The notes under the pieces are model-generated. The model was not told the origin of the DNA, did no database searches, and was given only the letters and a program-made list of their open reading frames with translations. This document shows positions 1-7,780 of a stretch of DNA of 8,572 bases, one piece after another. The stretch lies in the NCBI GenBank assembly GCA_947624075.1, contig CANQIM010000045.1, positions 1 to 8,572 on the forward strand, written 5' to 3'. Each line of letters begins with the position of its first letter. Within the stretch, counting starts at the first letter, position 1. The DNA is from an uncultured Bacilli bacterium (lineage in GTDB: Bacteria; Bacillota_I; Bacilli_A; RF39; UBA660). Position numbers and translations under genes: made by a program.

Positions 1-1985
1 AAGACATATGGCTTTTCTTCAACAAAAGCAGAAATTACTTCATCATCATCTTTTAGTTTCATACATGAGGTTGCTTTATTATATCTTTGTAGTTTGAAAT
101 CTTTTAATTTACTTCGCTTAATCATACTATTTTTAGTTGTAATAATAATATTTTTATCGCTTTCAAAATCATAAGCTGGTATAGCACTTATAATACTTTC
201 TTCTTTAGGAAGTTCAATAATATTACTAACATGTTTAGGCATATCTTTCCATTTTAAATCAGGAATTATATGAACCGGTACATGAAGATAATTACCTCCA
301 TTAGTAAAGATAAGTAAAGTATCAGTTGTCGTCATTTCATAAATTCCTAAAATATAGTCATTTTCTTTTATAACAGGGCTTTCATCTTTAGAAGCAGAAT
401 AACTTCTAAATGATGTTCTTTTGATATAGCCATCTTTAGTTAACATGACAACGACATCTTCTTTAGGAATTAATTCAGTTGCTTCTATTTTTATTTCGGT
501 AATTTCTTCTTTTATTTCGGTAAGACGTGGTGTAACATATTCTTTTTTTACATCACGTAAATCTTTTTTCATAACACTTTTTAAGACATCTTCACTACCT
601 AAGATAGCGCTTAATCCATTGATAATTTTTTCTAAGTTAGCAAGTTCATTTTCTAAAGCAACAACATCAGTATTTGTTAAACGATAAAGTTGCAATGTAA
701 CGATAGCTTCAGCTTGTTCTTCGGAAAAAGTAAATTCTTTTACCAAGTTGTCTTTAGCATCAGCTTTATTTTTAGAACCACGAATAACTTTAATTACTTC
801 ATCCAAAATAGATATACATTTAATTAAACCTTCAACAATATGAAATCGTGCTTTGGCATGACGCAAATCAAATTCTGTTCTTCTTTTAACTACTTCTTTT
901 TGGTGAGCAATAAAAGCATCTAGTGCACCTTTTAAACCTAATAGTTTTGGTCTTTTATTAACTATGGAAACAACATTAAAATTATAACTTATCTGCATAT
1001 CAGTATTTTTAAGTAAGTAGTTGATGATTAAATCAGTATTAGCCGTTTTCTTAATATCAATTACTATTCGAATATCACTTGCAGACTCGTCTCTAACTTC
1101 AATAATTCCTTCGATTTTTTTATCGATGCGGATGTCATCTATTTTTTTAACCATTAAAGCTTTGTTAACTTCAAAAGGTATTTCGGTAATAACTATTGAT
1201 TTTTGATTTTTCTCTTCTTCAATACTATATTTACTTTTAACTATGATTCGTCCACGACCTGTTTCATAAGCATCTTTTATGCCATCAAGTCCTTCAACAA
1301 TACCACCTGTTGGAAAGTCTGGTCCTTTGACAAACTTCATTAACGTCTCAAGTTCACAATTAGGATTATCAATTCGATAGATAGTTGCATCAATTACCTC
1401 ATTTAAATTATGAGGAGGAATATTTGTCGCATAACCTGCTGAAATTCCTTGAGCACCATAAACTAAAAGAGCAGGAAACCTTGCTGGCAAAACTGTTGGC
1501 TCTACTGTTGAATCATCAAAGTTAGGAGCAAATTCAACGGTATCTTTGTCAATATCACGAAGCATTTCATTAGCTATTTTTGAAAGACGTGCTTCAGTAT
1601 AACGATAAGCAGCAGGACTATCACCATCTATTGAACCATTATTTCCATGCATATCAATATATGGAAGACGTGTTTTCCAAGGTTGACTCATACGCACCAT
1701 GGCATCATATATTGAAGTATCACCATGAGGATGATAATTACCGATAACGTCTCCTACTGTTTTAGCACTTTTACGATAAGGCTTATCAAAGGTATTTTTC
1801 TCCTTATTCATTGAATAAAGAATTCTTCTTTGAACGGGCTTTAAGCCATCTCTTGCATCAGGAATAGCACGATCTTGAATAATATATTTGGAATAACTTC
1901 CAAAACGTTCTCCCATTATATCTTCCAAAGTATAATCAAATATCTTCTCAATTACCTCTTCGGTTTCTGTTTTTTTTCTTGGCAT
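1..1985 (-). CDS. parC: DNA topoisomerase IV subunit A (partial, C-terminus off the left edge)
   Basis: This subunit cuts and rejoins DNA in topoisomerase IV, which decatenates replicated chromosomes together with ParE. The frame is open for 661 codons from the ATG at 1985 to the window edge; the family is usually about 800 residues, so roughly 140 are missing. The N-terminus carries the DRAIPDARDGLKPVQRRIL motif, then GDVIGNYHPHGDTSIYDA (the quinolone-resistance region, Thr90 and Asp94), HGNNGSIDGD, and catalytic Tyr129 in RYTEARL. Spacing from residue 90 to the tyrosine equals that from Ser83 to Tyr122 in E. coli GyrA. The C-terminal beta-propeller begins near residue 505 (DGYIKR at about 518). 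GDVIG and the position just after parE favour ParC over GyrA. The ribosome binding site AGGTGAT lies 5 nt before the ATG, in the 17-nt gap after parE, so the two genes are surely co-transcribed. An A8 run near codons 3-6 looks unremarkable. Confidence 0.97.
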   Translation of the reverse strand, partial: MPRKKTETEEVIEKIFDYTLEDIMGERFGSYSKYIIQDRAIPDARDGLKPVQRRILYSMNKEKNTFDKPYRKSAKTVGDVIGNYHPHGDTSIYDAMVRMSQPWKTRLPYIDMHGNNGSIDGDSPAAYRYTEARLSKIANEMLRDIDKDTVEFAPNFDDSTVEPTVLPARFPALLVYGAQGISAGYATNIPPHNLNEVIDATIYRIDNPNCELETLMKFVKGPDFPTGGIVEGLDGIKDAYETGRGRIIVKSKYSIEEEKNQKSIVITEIPFEVNKALMVKKIDDIRIDKKIEGIIEVRDESASDIRIVIDIKKTANTDLIINYLLKNTDMQISYNFNVVSIVNKRPKLLGLKGALDAFIAHQKEVVKRRTEFDLRHAKARFHIVEGLIKCISILDEVIKVIRGSKNKADAKDNLVKEFTFSEEQAEAIVTLQLYRLTNTDVVALENELANLEKIINGLSAILGSEDVLKSVMKKDLRDVKKEYVTPRLTEIKEEITEIKIEATELIPKEDVVVMLTKDGYIKRTSFRSYSASKDESPVIKENDYILGIYEMTTTDTLLIFTNGGNYLHVPVHIIPDLKWKDMPKHVSNIIELPKEESIISAIPAYDFESDKNIIITTKNSMIKRSKLKDFKLQRYNKATSCMKLKDDDEVISAFVEEKPYV

Positions 1986-2002
1986 ACTATCACCTATTTC
2001 TT

Positions 2003-3904
2003 TTATATTTCATAACTATCTTCTAAAGTGAACTCAACATTTTCATCAATCCATTCTTTACGAGGAGGAACATCATCTCCCATAAGAATAGAAACACGTT
2101 TTTCAGCAAGTTGAGCATCTTCAATATTAACTCTAATTAAAGTTCTACTACCAGGTCTCATTGTTGTTTCACATAACTGGTCTGCATTCATTTCACCAAG
2201 ACCTTTATATCTTTGAATCTCACATTTTTTGCCCTTAGCTTTTTCTTGCATTTCTTCAATGGTATAAGCATATTCTATTTCTTTACCACTTTGAATTTTA
2301 AAAAGAGGTGGCAAAGCGACAAAAAGACGACCGTCTTCAATCAAAGGCTTCATATAACGATAAAAGAATGTAAGTAGTAAACACTGAATATGACCTCCGT
2401 CTTCATCAGCATCACTCATGATAATTACTTTATTGTATTCACAATCTTTGATATCAAAGTTAGCACCATATCCAGCACCAATCGTATAAATCATGGTATT
2501 AATCTCTTCATTTTTTAAAATATCTTCTTCCCTTGTTTTCTCTGTATTTAAAACCTTACCACGTAAAGGCAAAATGGCTTGATAACGTCTATCTCTTCCC
2601 TGTTTTGCTGAACCACCTGCAGAATCTCCTTCGACAAGGAATAATTCTTTTTTATCACGATCTTTACTTTGCGCTGGAGCAAGTTTACCAGATAAAGAAC
2701 GTTCTTTAGCATTTTTCTTAGTACCTTTTCTTGCTTCTTCACGAGCTTTACGAGCTGCTTCTCTAGCAACTTTACTACGCAAACTTTTATTAATTATTTC
2801 GGTTGCGATTGTTTTATTTTCTTCTAAATAAACTTTTAATTGTTCAGTTGTAATAGCTTCAACAACATTTTTAGCAGCAGGTGTTCCAAGTTTTCCTTTT
2901 GTTTGACCTTCAAATTGTAAGATATTTTCAGGAATTTTTAAACTAATAACAGCTGTTAATCCTTCACGAACATCGCTACCTTCCAAAGCTTTATCTTTAT
3001 CTTTTATAAAATTATTACTTTTAGCATAATCATTAAATACTCTTGTTAAAGCCGTTTTAAAACCAACTTCATGAGAACCACCATCGATCGTTTTAACATT
3101 ATTAACAAAACTTACGATATTTTCATTATAAGTATCTGTATATTGCAAGGCAATTTCTACTTCGATTTTATCCTTTTGTCCAGTAATTGCTAAAACTTTA
3201 TGAAGAGTCTCTTTTCCTTTATTTAATTCTTCTACAAATTCTTCAATACCTCTTTCATAATGAAATTTAGCATCTCTTTCGTCTTCTTCATCAATTACTT
3301 CAATGGTAATTCCTTTAAGTAAAAAGGCAGACTCCTGCATTCTTTCGCAGATTGTCGTATAAGAAAAATTAGTCGTTGAAAAAATCTCATCATCTGGCAA
3401 AAAACGAACAGTCGTACCTGTTTTATTAGTTGTACCTATCTTTTTTAAAGGAACACTAACTTCACCACCATTTTCAAAGCGAATATAATACTCTTCTTTA
3501 TCATGTTTAATTGTTACTTCTAACCATTTAGATAAAGCATTAACAACACTTGAACCAACTCCATGAAGTCCACCTGATACTTTATAACCGTCTTGTTCAA
3601 ATTTACCTCCAGCATGCAAAACAGTAAATATAACTTCTGGTGTTGTTCTACCTGATGCATGCATACCTGTAGGTAATCCACGACCATGATCTTCAACACT
3701 AATTGATTTATCTTTATGAAGAATTATTTTGATATAATCTCCAAAACCATTAATAGCTTCATCAATAGAATTATCAACTATTTCCCATACTAGATGATGA
3801 AGACCTCTTTTATCAGTAGAACCAATATACATACCAGGTCTTTTTCTTACAGCTTCTAATCCTTCTAATATTTTTATTGATGACTCATCATATTTTAAAG
3901 CCAT
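2003..3904 (-). CDS. parE: DNA topoisomerase IV subunit B
   Basis: This is the ATPase subunit of topoisomerase IV, 633 residues and the usual length for Gram-positive ParE. It has a GHKL ATPase domain with Glu41, Asn45, DHGRG at 72-76, GGLHGVG at 111-117 and the QTKGKLG loop at 334-340 (Gln334, Lys336). The TOPRIM domain follows, with EGDSAGG (Glu425), PLRGK and the magnesium-binding DADEDG (Asp498, Asp500, Asp502), and then the C-terminal YKGLGEMN region. These positions match E. coli GyrB numbering almost exactly. Overall wording (KRPGMYIGSTDKRGLHHLV, QESAFLLK, QRYKGLGEMN) is close to staphylococcal ParE. I chose the ATG at 3904 (MALKYDE) because the ribosome binding site AGGAGT at 3917-3912 lies about 8 nt upstream. 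A GTG in frame at 3913 overlaps that site and is unlikely to be used. A strong promoter lies just upstream and parC follows after 17 nt. Confidence 0.97.
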   Translation of the reverse strand: MALKYDESSIKILEGLEAVRKRPGMYIGSTDKRGLHHLVWEIVDNSIDEAINGFGDYIKIILHKDKSISVEDHGRGLPTGMHASGRTTPEVIFTVLHAGGKFEQDGYKVSGGLHGVGSSVVNALSKWLEVTIKHDKEEYYIRFENGGEVSVPLKKIGTTNKTGTTVRFLPDDEIFSTTNFSYTTICERMQESAFLLKGITIEVIDEEDERDAKFHYERGIEEFVEELNKGKETLHKVLAITGQKDKIEVEIALQYTDTYNENIVSFVNNVKTIDGGSHEVGFKTALTRVFNDYAKSNNFIKDKDKALEGSDVREGLTAVISLKIPENILQFEGQTKGKLGTPAAKNVVEAITTEQLKVYLEENKTIATEIINKSLRSKVAREAARKAREEARKGTKKNAKERSLSGKLAPAQSKDRDKKELFLVEGDSAGGSAKQGRDRRYQAILPLRGKVLNTEKTREEDILKNEEINTMIYTIGAGYGANFDIKDCEYNKVIIMSDADEDGGHIQCLLLTFFYRYMKPLIEDGRLFVALPPLFKIQSGKEIEYAYTIEEMQEKAKGKKCEIQRYKGLGEMNADQLCETTMRPGSRTLIRVNIEDAQLAEKRVSILMGDDVPPRKEWIDENVEFTLEDSYEI

Positions 3905-3934
3905 TAATATCACTCCTAATCTTCGCTATTTATT

Positions 3935-3963
3935 ATTATAAGGGAAATGTTTTTATTTTTCAA
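3935..3963 (-). promoter_or_regulatory. sigma-A type promoter of parE-parC
   Basis: On the minus strand, TTGAAA (3963-3958) is followed by 17 nt and then TATAAT (3940-3935), which is five of six plus six of six consensus matches at ideal spacing. Transcription would start near 3928, giving a leader of about 24 nt that holds the parE ribosome binding site. This implies that topoisomerase IV has its own strong promoter and does not depend on readthrough from the mtaB-recD2 unit. Confidence 0.85.
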
Positions 3964-3969
3964 CTTTCC

Positions 3970-4010
3970 TTGACTTAATTTGACAAAGTTAAAGGAACAA
4001 ATTAAGTCAA
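3970..4010. repeat. 13-bp perfect inverted repeat upstream of the parE promoter (candidate operator)
   Basis: The arms TTGACTTAATTTG (3970-3982) and CAAATTAAGTCAA (3998-4010) are exact reverse complements around a 15-nt centre. Allowing one mismatch (3969/4011), four more pairs form (3965-3968 with 4012-4015), so 17 of 18 positions pair. A second TTGAC at 3980-3984 sits 10 bp from the first, in direct orientation. The element ends 6 bp upstream of the parE -35 box. Neither strand shows a U-run directly after the stem, so it does not look like an intrinsic terminator. A binding site for a dimeric regulator is a reasonable inference, but no known motif is recognised. Confidence 0.55.
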
Positions 4011-4011
4011 A

Positions 4012-4030
4012 GAAAAAAGCCCTAAGGCTT
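4012..4030 (-). terminator. intrinsic terminator of the mtaB-recD2-small ORF unit
   Basis: Transcribed from the minus strand, AAGCC-TTAG-GGCTT (stem 4030-4026 with 4021-4017, loop of 4) runs directly into TTTTCTTT. The 5-bp stem is short but includes three G-C pairs and is followed by a good U-tract. It begins 1 nt after the stop codon of the 52-residue gene, which fits the end of that transcript. Confidence 0.7.
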
Positions 4031-4031
4031 A

Positions 4032-4190
4032 TTAATCTTCCATTTCTTCTAATTTATTATATGTCTTTTTAGCAGCACTTTTTACCATATTTCGCATATT
4101 ATTCATCATTTGAGGATTTTTTTGCATATACATATATCCCATGACTCCTAATCCTCCAAATAACATGGCCATCATAGTACTTTTTTTCAT
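4032..4190 (-). CDS. Met-rich 52-residue single-pass membrane protein, unknown function
   Basis: This short gene encodes 52 residues starting MKKSTMMAMLFGGLGVMGYM and ending NKLEEMED. Twelve of the 52 residues are methionine. Residues 5-22 form one glycine/methionine-rich hydrophobic segment after a short basic start, suggesting a membrane anchor with N-in or signal-anchor topology. Residues 23-52 are polar and probably a cytoplasmic helix. The ribosome binding site AGAGGTGA (4205-4198) lies 7 nt before the ATG and is partly covered by a hairpin. It is the last gene of the mtaB-recD2 unit, 43 nt after recD2, with a terminator at its stop. Small proteins of the YrzQ/DUF3918 kind occur near recD2 (yrrC) in Bacillus as far as I recall, so it may be a distant counterpart. 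That link rests on position and size only. The reading frame and context make it a real gene with good likelihood. Confidence 0.75.
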   Translation of the reverse strand: MKKSTMMAMLFGGLGVMGYMYMQKNPQMMNNMRNMVKSAAKKTYNKLEEMED

Positions 4191-4201
4191 TTATTCTTCA
4201 C

Positions 4202-4229
4202 CTCTAATTATAGTTTTTACTAATTAGAG
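4202..4229 (-). promoter_or_regulatory. hairpin overlapping the small gene's ribosome binding site
   Basis: CTCTAATTA (4202-4210) and TAATTAGAG (4221-4229) are perfect 9-bp inverted repeats with a 10-nt loop, lying between the recD2 stop and the small membrane-protein gene. In the minus-strand RNA the 3' arm ends in TTAGAG, which is the first half of the AGAGGTGA ribosome binding site. There is no U-run after it. It could limit initiation at the small gene unless ribosomes leaving recD2 open it, or it could simply stabilise the RNA. The stem is A-U rich, so its stability is modest. Confidence 0.45.
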
Positions 4230-4233
4230 AAAT

Positions 4234-6417
4234 TTATACTATTAAAAATTCTTTAATTGTCGTTCTTCTAATATCAGTATCAGTATTTTTAACAGCTATA
4301 TCTAAAGCATCTAAATCTCCAATTAGATATAATTTTTTCTTAGCTCTTGTAACAGCTGTATAGACTAATCTTCGATAAAGCATTTTACTATATGATTTAA
4401 CTAATGGTAAGAGAATAATATCAAATTCACTACCTTGAGCTTTATGGATAGAAATAGCATAAGCTAATCTAAAATTAGAAAAATTAGACGGCGTATATTT
4501 AACAATATTATCATCAAAATTAAGATAAATTTCTTTTTTAGGAGAAGTAATTATATTATTAACTAAACCTATATCACCATTATAAACATTATCATCAGGC
4601 ATATTAGTAAGTTGAATTACTTTATCTTCTTCCCTAAAAGTAAATTCTCCTATGGGAATTTCTTTTTTAGAATAATCTTTTTTATTATAAAGCTTTTGAA
4701 CTTCTTTATTGATAGCATCTATTCCATTCAAACCTTTATACATGGGCGCTAAAATTTGAAAATTTTTATATGATACATCTTTATATGTAGTAGCAATATC
4801 GATTATATTATTTAAAACTTGTCCTGGAGGACAACTTATAAAGGTTAAATCATCTTCTTTATTAAAAATACTTCTATCAATACTTCCTTGTCTAATTTGA
4901 TAAGCTAAATTTATAATGTTGGAGTCTTTTCCTTGACGATATAGTTTTTTTAATTCTACTACTTCAAGAACTTGACTTTCTATTAAATCATGTAATACTT
5001 GTCCTGGTCCAACAGATGGTAGTTGATGATCATCTCCTACCATGATTATTTTACAGTTGACTGATAAGCCTTTCAAAAGATTTGCCATTAAATAAGTATC
5101 TATCATGCTAGCTTCATCAATAATAACAACTTCAACTTTACTTTTATTATACTCATTTACTTGAAATTTATTGGTATCTTTTTGCCACTTTAAAAAGCGA
5201 TGTATAGTTGAAGCTTTTAAGTTAGCTGCTTCACTCATTCTTTTAGCAGCTCTTCCTGTAGGAGCAAGTAAGGCCACTTTAGAAAGTAAATCTTCAAAAG
5301 AATATTTATGCATTATTCTAATTAATTCAACGATGGCTTTCATTATAGTTGTTTTACCTGTTCCTGGACCACCTGTTATAATTAATAGTTTTTTCAAATA
5401 GCTTTTTCTTATCGCTTCTAGTTGATCATCATTATATTTTATATTAAAAAACTTTTCTATTTCAGCTATATTTTCATCTAGCTTTTTTGCCTTAGTATCT
5501 TCTTGATGAGCAAGTAACTTAAATCTTCTTACAATAAGTTTTTCAGATTCATACATTTCTCTTAGATAATATTTTTCATTATCTTTGACAATTTCTACAT
5601 CTTTAATTAAAGATTCTATAGCTGCAAATACTTTATCTTCTGCAATATTTACTCCTAAAACACGAGGTAATAAAGATATAAGTTCTTCTTCGTAATAATA
5701 ACTATGTCCATAAGTATTACTAATACCTTCCATAATATAAAGTATACTTGCTTTAACTCTAATAAGAGCATCTTTTTCAACTCCAGCATGAAGGGCAATA
5801 GTATCTATTTTTTTAAATGTTATATCATTTATATCTAAAACTATTTTATATATATCTTCATCAATGATGTTTCTTGTTTTAGCTTTATAGAAATTATATA
5901 TTAACATGGCATCTTTAGTAGTAAAGCCTAAATCTCCAAGATAAATAATTGTTTCATAACTAGCTTCATATTCTTTTAATTTGTTGTGTAACTCATCAAT
6001 ATTTTTCCTAGTTATTCCTGGTATTAAAATTAAATCATCAGGATTTTCTAGTATTATTTTTAAAGTATCTTTTCCTAAAACATCAACAATAGATTGAGCT
6101 TTTTTCTCCCCTATTCCTTTGAAAAGACCACTTGTTAAAAACTCAATGATACTATCTTTTTCTTCTGGTTTACTTCTTTCATAACTATCTACTTGAAATT
6201 GATCTCCATATTTTTCATGATGAACTTTTTGACCATAAAAAATATAAGTATCTTCTTCATTTAATTCATGAAAATAACCTGTAAAAGTAATTGTTTTACC
6301 AATATATTCAGCTAAGTCATCACTATTAGTTTCTTTAACTCTAAAAATTCCAATGTTATAGCCATTATCATTTTGAAAAATACTTCTTCTAAATTGTCCT
6401 TTTATATATTCTGTCAT
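4234..6417 (-). CDS. recD2: RecD2 (YrrC-like) ATP-dependent 5'-3' DNA helicase
   Basis: This is a stand-alone superfamily 1B helicase of 727 residues, acting in replication-fork and recombination or mismatch-repair maintenance in Bacillota without RecB/RecC. An OB-like N-terminal domain (to about 85) is followed by paired helix-hairpin-helix segments (FKGIGEKKA near 99, IPGITRKNIDEL near 132). The helicase core has Walker A GGPGTGKTT (349-357, Lys355), APTGRAAKR (from 385), IIDEAS (Asp434, Glu435), GDDHQLPSVGPG (461-472), LYRQ (492-495), SIHKAQGSE (656-664) and the arginine-bearing YTAVTRAK (686-693). The protein stops about 35 residues after the last motif. Bacillus YrrC is about 70 residues longer, so the C-terminal tail is short. 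I chose the ATG at 6417 because AGGAGA (6429-6424) is 6 nt before it; an in-frame ATG at 6435 lies inside mtaB and upstream of that site. Its ATG overlaps the mtaB TGA (ATGA), indicating translational coupling. Confidence 0.95.
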   Translation of the reverse strand: MTEYIKGQFRRSIFQNDNGYNIGIFRVKETNSDDLAEYIGKTITFTGYFHELNEEDTYIFYGQKVHHEKYGDQFQVDSYERSKPEEKDSIIEFLTSGLFKGIGEKKAQSIVDVLGKDTLKIILENPDDLILIPGITRKNIDELHNKLKEYEASYETIIYLGDLGFTTKDAMLIYNFYKAKTRNIIDEDIYKIVLDINDITFKKIDTIALHAGVEKDALIRVKASILYIMEGISNTYGHSYYYEEELISLLPRVLGVNIAEDKVFAAIESLIKDVEIVKDNEKYYLREMYESEKLIVRRFKLLAHQEDTKAKKLDENIAEIEKFFNIKYNDDQLEAIRKSYLKKLLIITGGPGTGKTTIMKAIVELIRIMHKYSFEDLLSKVALLAPTGRAAKRMSEAANLKASTIHRFLKWQKDTNKFQVNEYNKSKVEVVIIDEASMIDTYLMANLLKGLSVNCKIIMVGDDHQLPSVGPGQVLHDLIESQVLEVVELKKLYRQGKDSNIINLAYQIRQGSIDRSIFNKEDDLTFISCPPGQVLNNIIDIATTYKDVSYKNFQILAPMYKGLNGIDAINKEVQKLYNKKDYSKKEIPIGEFTFREEDKVIQLTNMPDDNVYNGDIGLVNNIITSPKKEIYLNFDDNIVKYTPSNFSNFRLAYAISIHKAQGSEFDIILLPLVKSYSKMLYRRLVYTAVTRAKKKLYLIGDLDALDIAVKNTDTDIRRTTIKEFLIV

Positions 6418-7691
6418 CTTACATCTCCTATACAATAAGGATAATCAATACTTATAACTTTTACTTTTACAAAAGTATTTCTTTCTAATTCTTGAGCTAT
6501 TTTTACGTGAAGAAATTCTCCAGTATGCCCAAAACTGACGTTGTCTTTTACTTCTTCAATTAAAACTTCCACATCTTTACCAATGAATTTTTCCATATAG
6601 GCAATCTCTAATTCTTTTGACAAAAGTAACAAGCGTCTAGCATTGTCCTTCTTAGTATTATTATCTATTTTATTAGGAAGTAATTCTGCTTTTGTATTTT
6701 TTCTCTCACTAAATGGAAAAACATGTATTTTACTGAAGCCTAATTTACGACAAGTCGCCAAAGTTTTTTGAAATAATTCTTCTGTTTCACCAGGAAAACC
6801 TACAATGACATCAGTTGAAATAGCGATATCTGGTCTAATGGTACGAATTTTGTTTATTTTGGCAAAGAAATATTCTAAATCATATTTTCTATTCATAAGT
6901 TTTAGTATTTCATCACTACCCGCTTGAAGAGGAATATGCAAATGATTAACAATAATTTTCTCGTTTTTTATAACATCTAATACCTCATCGTTTAATTCTG
7001 TTATTTCAATTGATGAAATACGTAAGCGTTTAAGGCCTTTTATTTTGACAATTTCTTTTAAAAGAGTGGCAAAATCAGTATCTAAATCAACTCCATAATT
7101 ACCAGTATGAATTCCTGTTAACACTATTTCTTGATAACCATTATTTACTAAAGATGTAATCTCAGCAATTACTTTATTAAATTCTTTACTACGACATTTT
7201 CCCCTTACATAAGGAATTATACAATAACTACAAAAGTTTTCGCAACCATCTTGAATTTTAACAAAAGCTCTTGTTCTTCCAGGAAAAGTAGTTATATACA
7301 TATCTTCAAATTGCTTAGTTTCATCAAAATATAAACGCTTCATAGTTTCTCGTTTAGAAAAATATTCATCTAGTAGTGATACTATCTTTGACTTATCTCT
7401 ATTACCTATTACAATATCTAATCCTTCTATTTCTATATCTTTATTAGCTTCGATAAAACATCCCATTGCGACAATACAAGCATTAGGATTTGTATTTATA
7501 GCTTTTCTAATCATTTTTTTAGATTTAATATCACTAGTATTTGTAACTGTACAAGTATTTATAATGTAAACATCACAAACATCTTGAAAATCTTTTATTT
7601 CATAACCTGCTTCTTTTAATAAATTTATTACATATTCACTTTCATAAGTATTTACTTTACATCCTAAAGTTAAAACACCAACACTACGCAT
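6414..7691 (-). CDS. mtaB: tRNA t6A37 methylthiotransferase MtaB
   Basis: This radical-SAM enzyme turns N6-threonylcarbamoyladenosine at position 37 of ANN-decoding tRNAs into the 2-methylthio form. The 425 residues show the family's three parts. The UPF0004 domain begins VLTLGCKVNTYESE and has cluster cysteines 11, 47 and 78. The radical-SAM core has GCENFCSYCIIP (Cys150, 154, 157), the LTGIHTGNYG and HLHIPLQAGS motifs and DVIVGFPGET. A C-terminal TRAM domain ends YPYCIGDVR. LGCKVN and the YPY ending distinguish it from MiaB and RimO and match Bacillus YqeV. I chose the ATG at 7691: AAGGAAG (7705-7699) lies 7 nt upstream, and the predicted transcription start near 7711 rules out the in-frame TTG at 7712. 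A second ATG at 7697 is too close to the ribosome binding site. It is first in the unit and overlaps recD2 by 4 nt. Confidence 0.95.
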   Translation of the reverse strand: MRSVGVLTLGCKVNTYESEYVINLLKEAGYEIKDFQDVCDVYIINTCTVTNTSDIKSKKMIRKAINTNPNACIVAMGCFIEANKDIEIEGLDIVIGNRDKSKIVSLLDEYFSKRETMKRLYFDETKQFEDMYITTFPGRTRAFVKIQDGCENFCSYCIIPYVRGKCRSKEFNKVIAEITSLVNNGYQEIVLTGIHTGNYGVDLDTDFATLLKEIVKIKGLKRLRISSIEITELNDEVLDVIKNEKIIVNHLHIPLQAGSDEILKLMNRKYDLEYFFAKINKIRTIRPDIAISTDVIVGFPGETEELFQKTLATCRKLGFSKIHVFPFSERKNTKAELLPNKIDNNTKKDNARRLLLLSKELEIAYMEKFIGKDVEVLIEEVKDNVSFGHTGEFLHVKIAQELERNTFVKVKVISIDYPYCIGDVR

Positions 7692-7717
7692 ATACATACT
7701 TCCTTTTTTCAAGTCTT

Positions 7718-7726
7718 ATTGTACCA
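7718..7726 (-). promoter_or_regulatory. extended -10 promoter of mtaB-recD2
   Basis: TGGTACAAT on the minus strand is a TGn extended -10 element, with TACAAT at 7723-7718. The -35 position 17 nt upstream reads GAGACT, a poor match, which is common where the TGn extension is present. Transcription would start near 7711, leaving a leader of about 20 nt before the mtaB ATG. It lies between the upstream gene's terminator and mtaB, as expected for a new transcription unit. Confidence 0.6.
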
Positions 7727-7780
7727 AAAATAAATTAAAAAGTCTCGAAATTTTAAAAGAAAATGCTTAAGAAAAAGAAA

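Noticed and set aside
445..687. 80-codon open frame on the plus strand
   Set aside because: It lies wholly antisense to parC, has low-complexity Ser/Phe/Ile composition typical of a reverse-frame shadow, and matches no family I know.
1021..1206. 61-codon open frame on the plus strand
   Set aside because: It is antisense to a conserved part of parC, with no convincing ribosome binding site or family match.
1971..1978. A8 run near the parC start as a programmed frameshift site
   Set aside because: The frame is intact on both sides and the run encodes an ordinary Arg-Lys-Lys stretch; no second product is suggested.
2548..2769. 73-codon minus-strand frame rich in Lys/Val
   Set aside because: It overlaps the conserved TOPRIM-proximal part of parE in another frame on the same strand.
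5171..5401. 76-codon open frame on the plus strand
   Set aside because: It is antisense to the Walker A to motif Ia region of recD2, so its length follows from the conserved codons of recD2.
6403..6416. TGA at the mtaB end read as tryptophan (mycoplasma code 4)
   Set aside because: All tryptophans checked in parC, parE, recD2 and the tail-collar-like gene use TGG. MtaB ends at the family's usual C-terminal motif, and readthrough would add only four residues.
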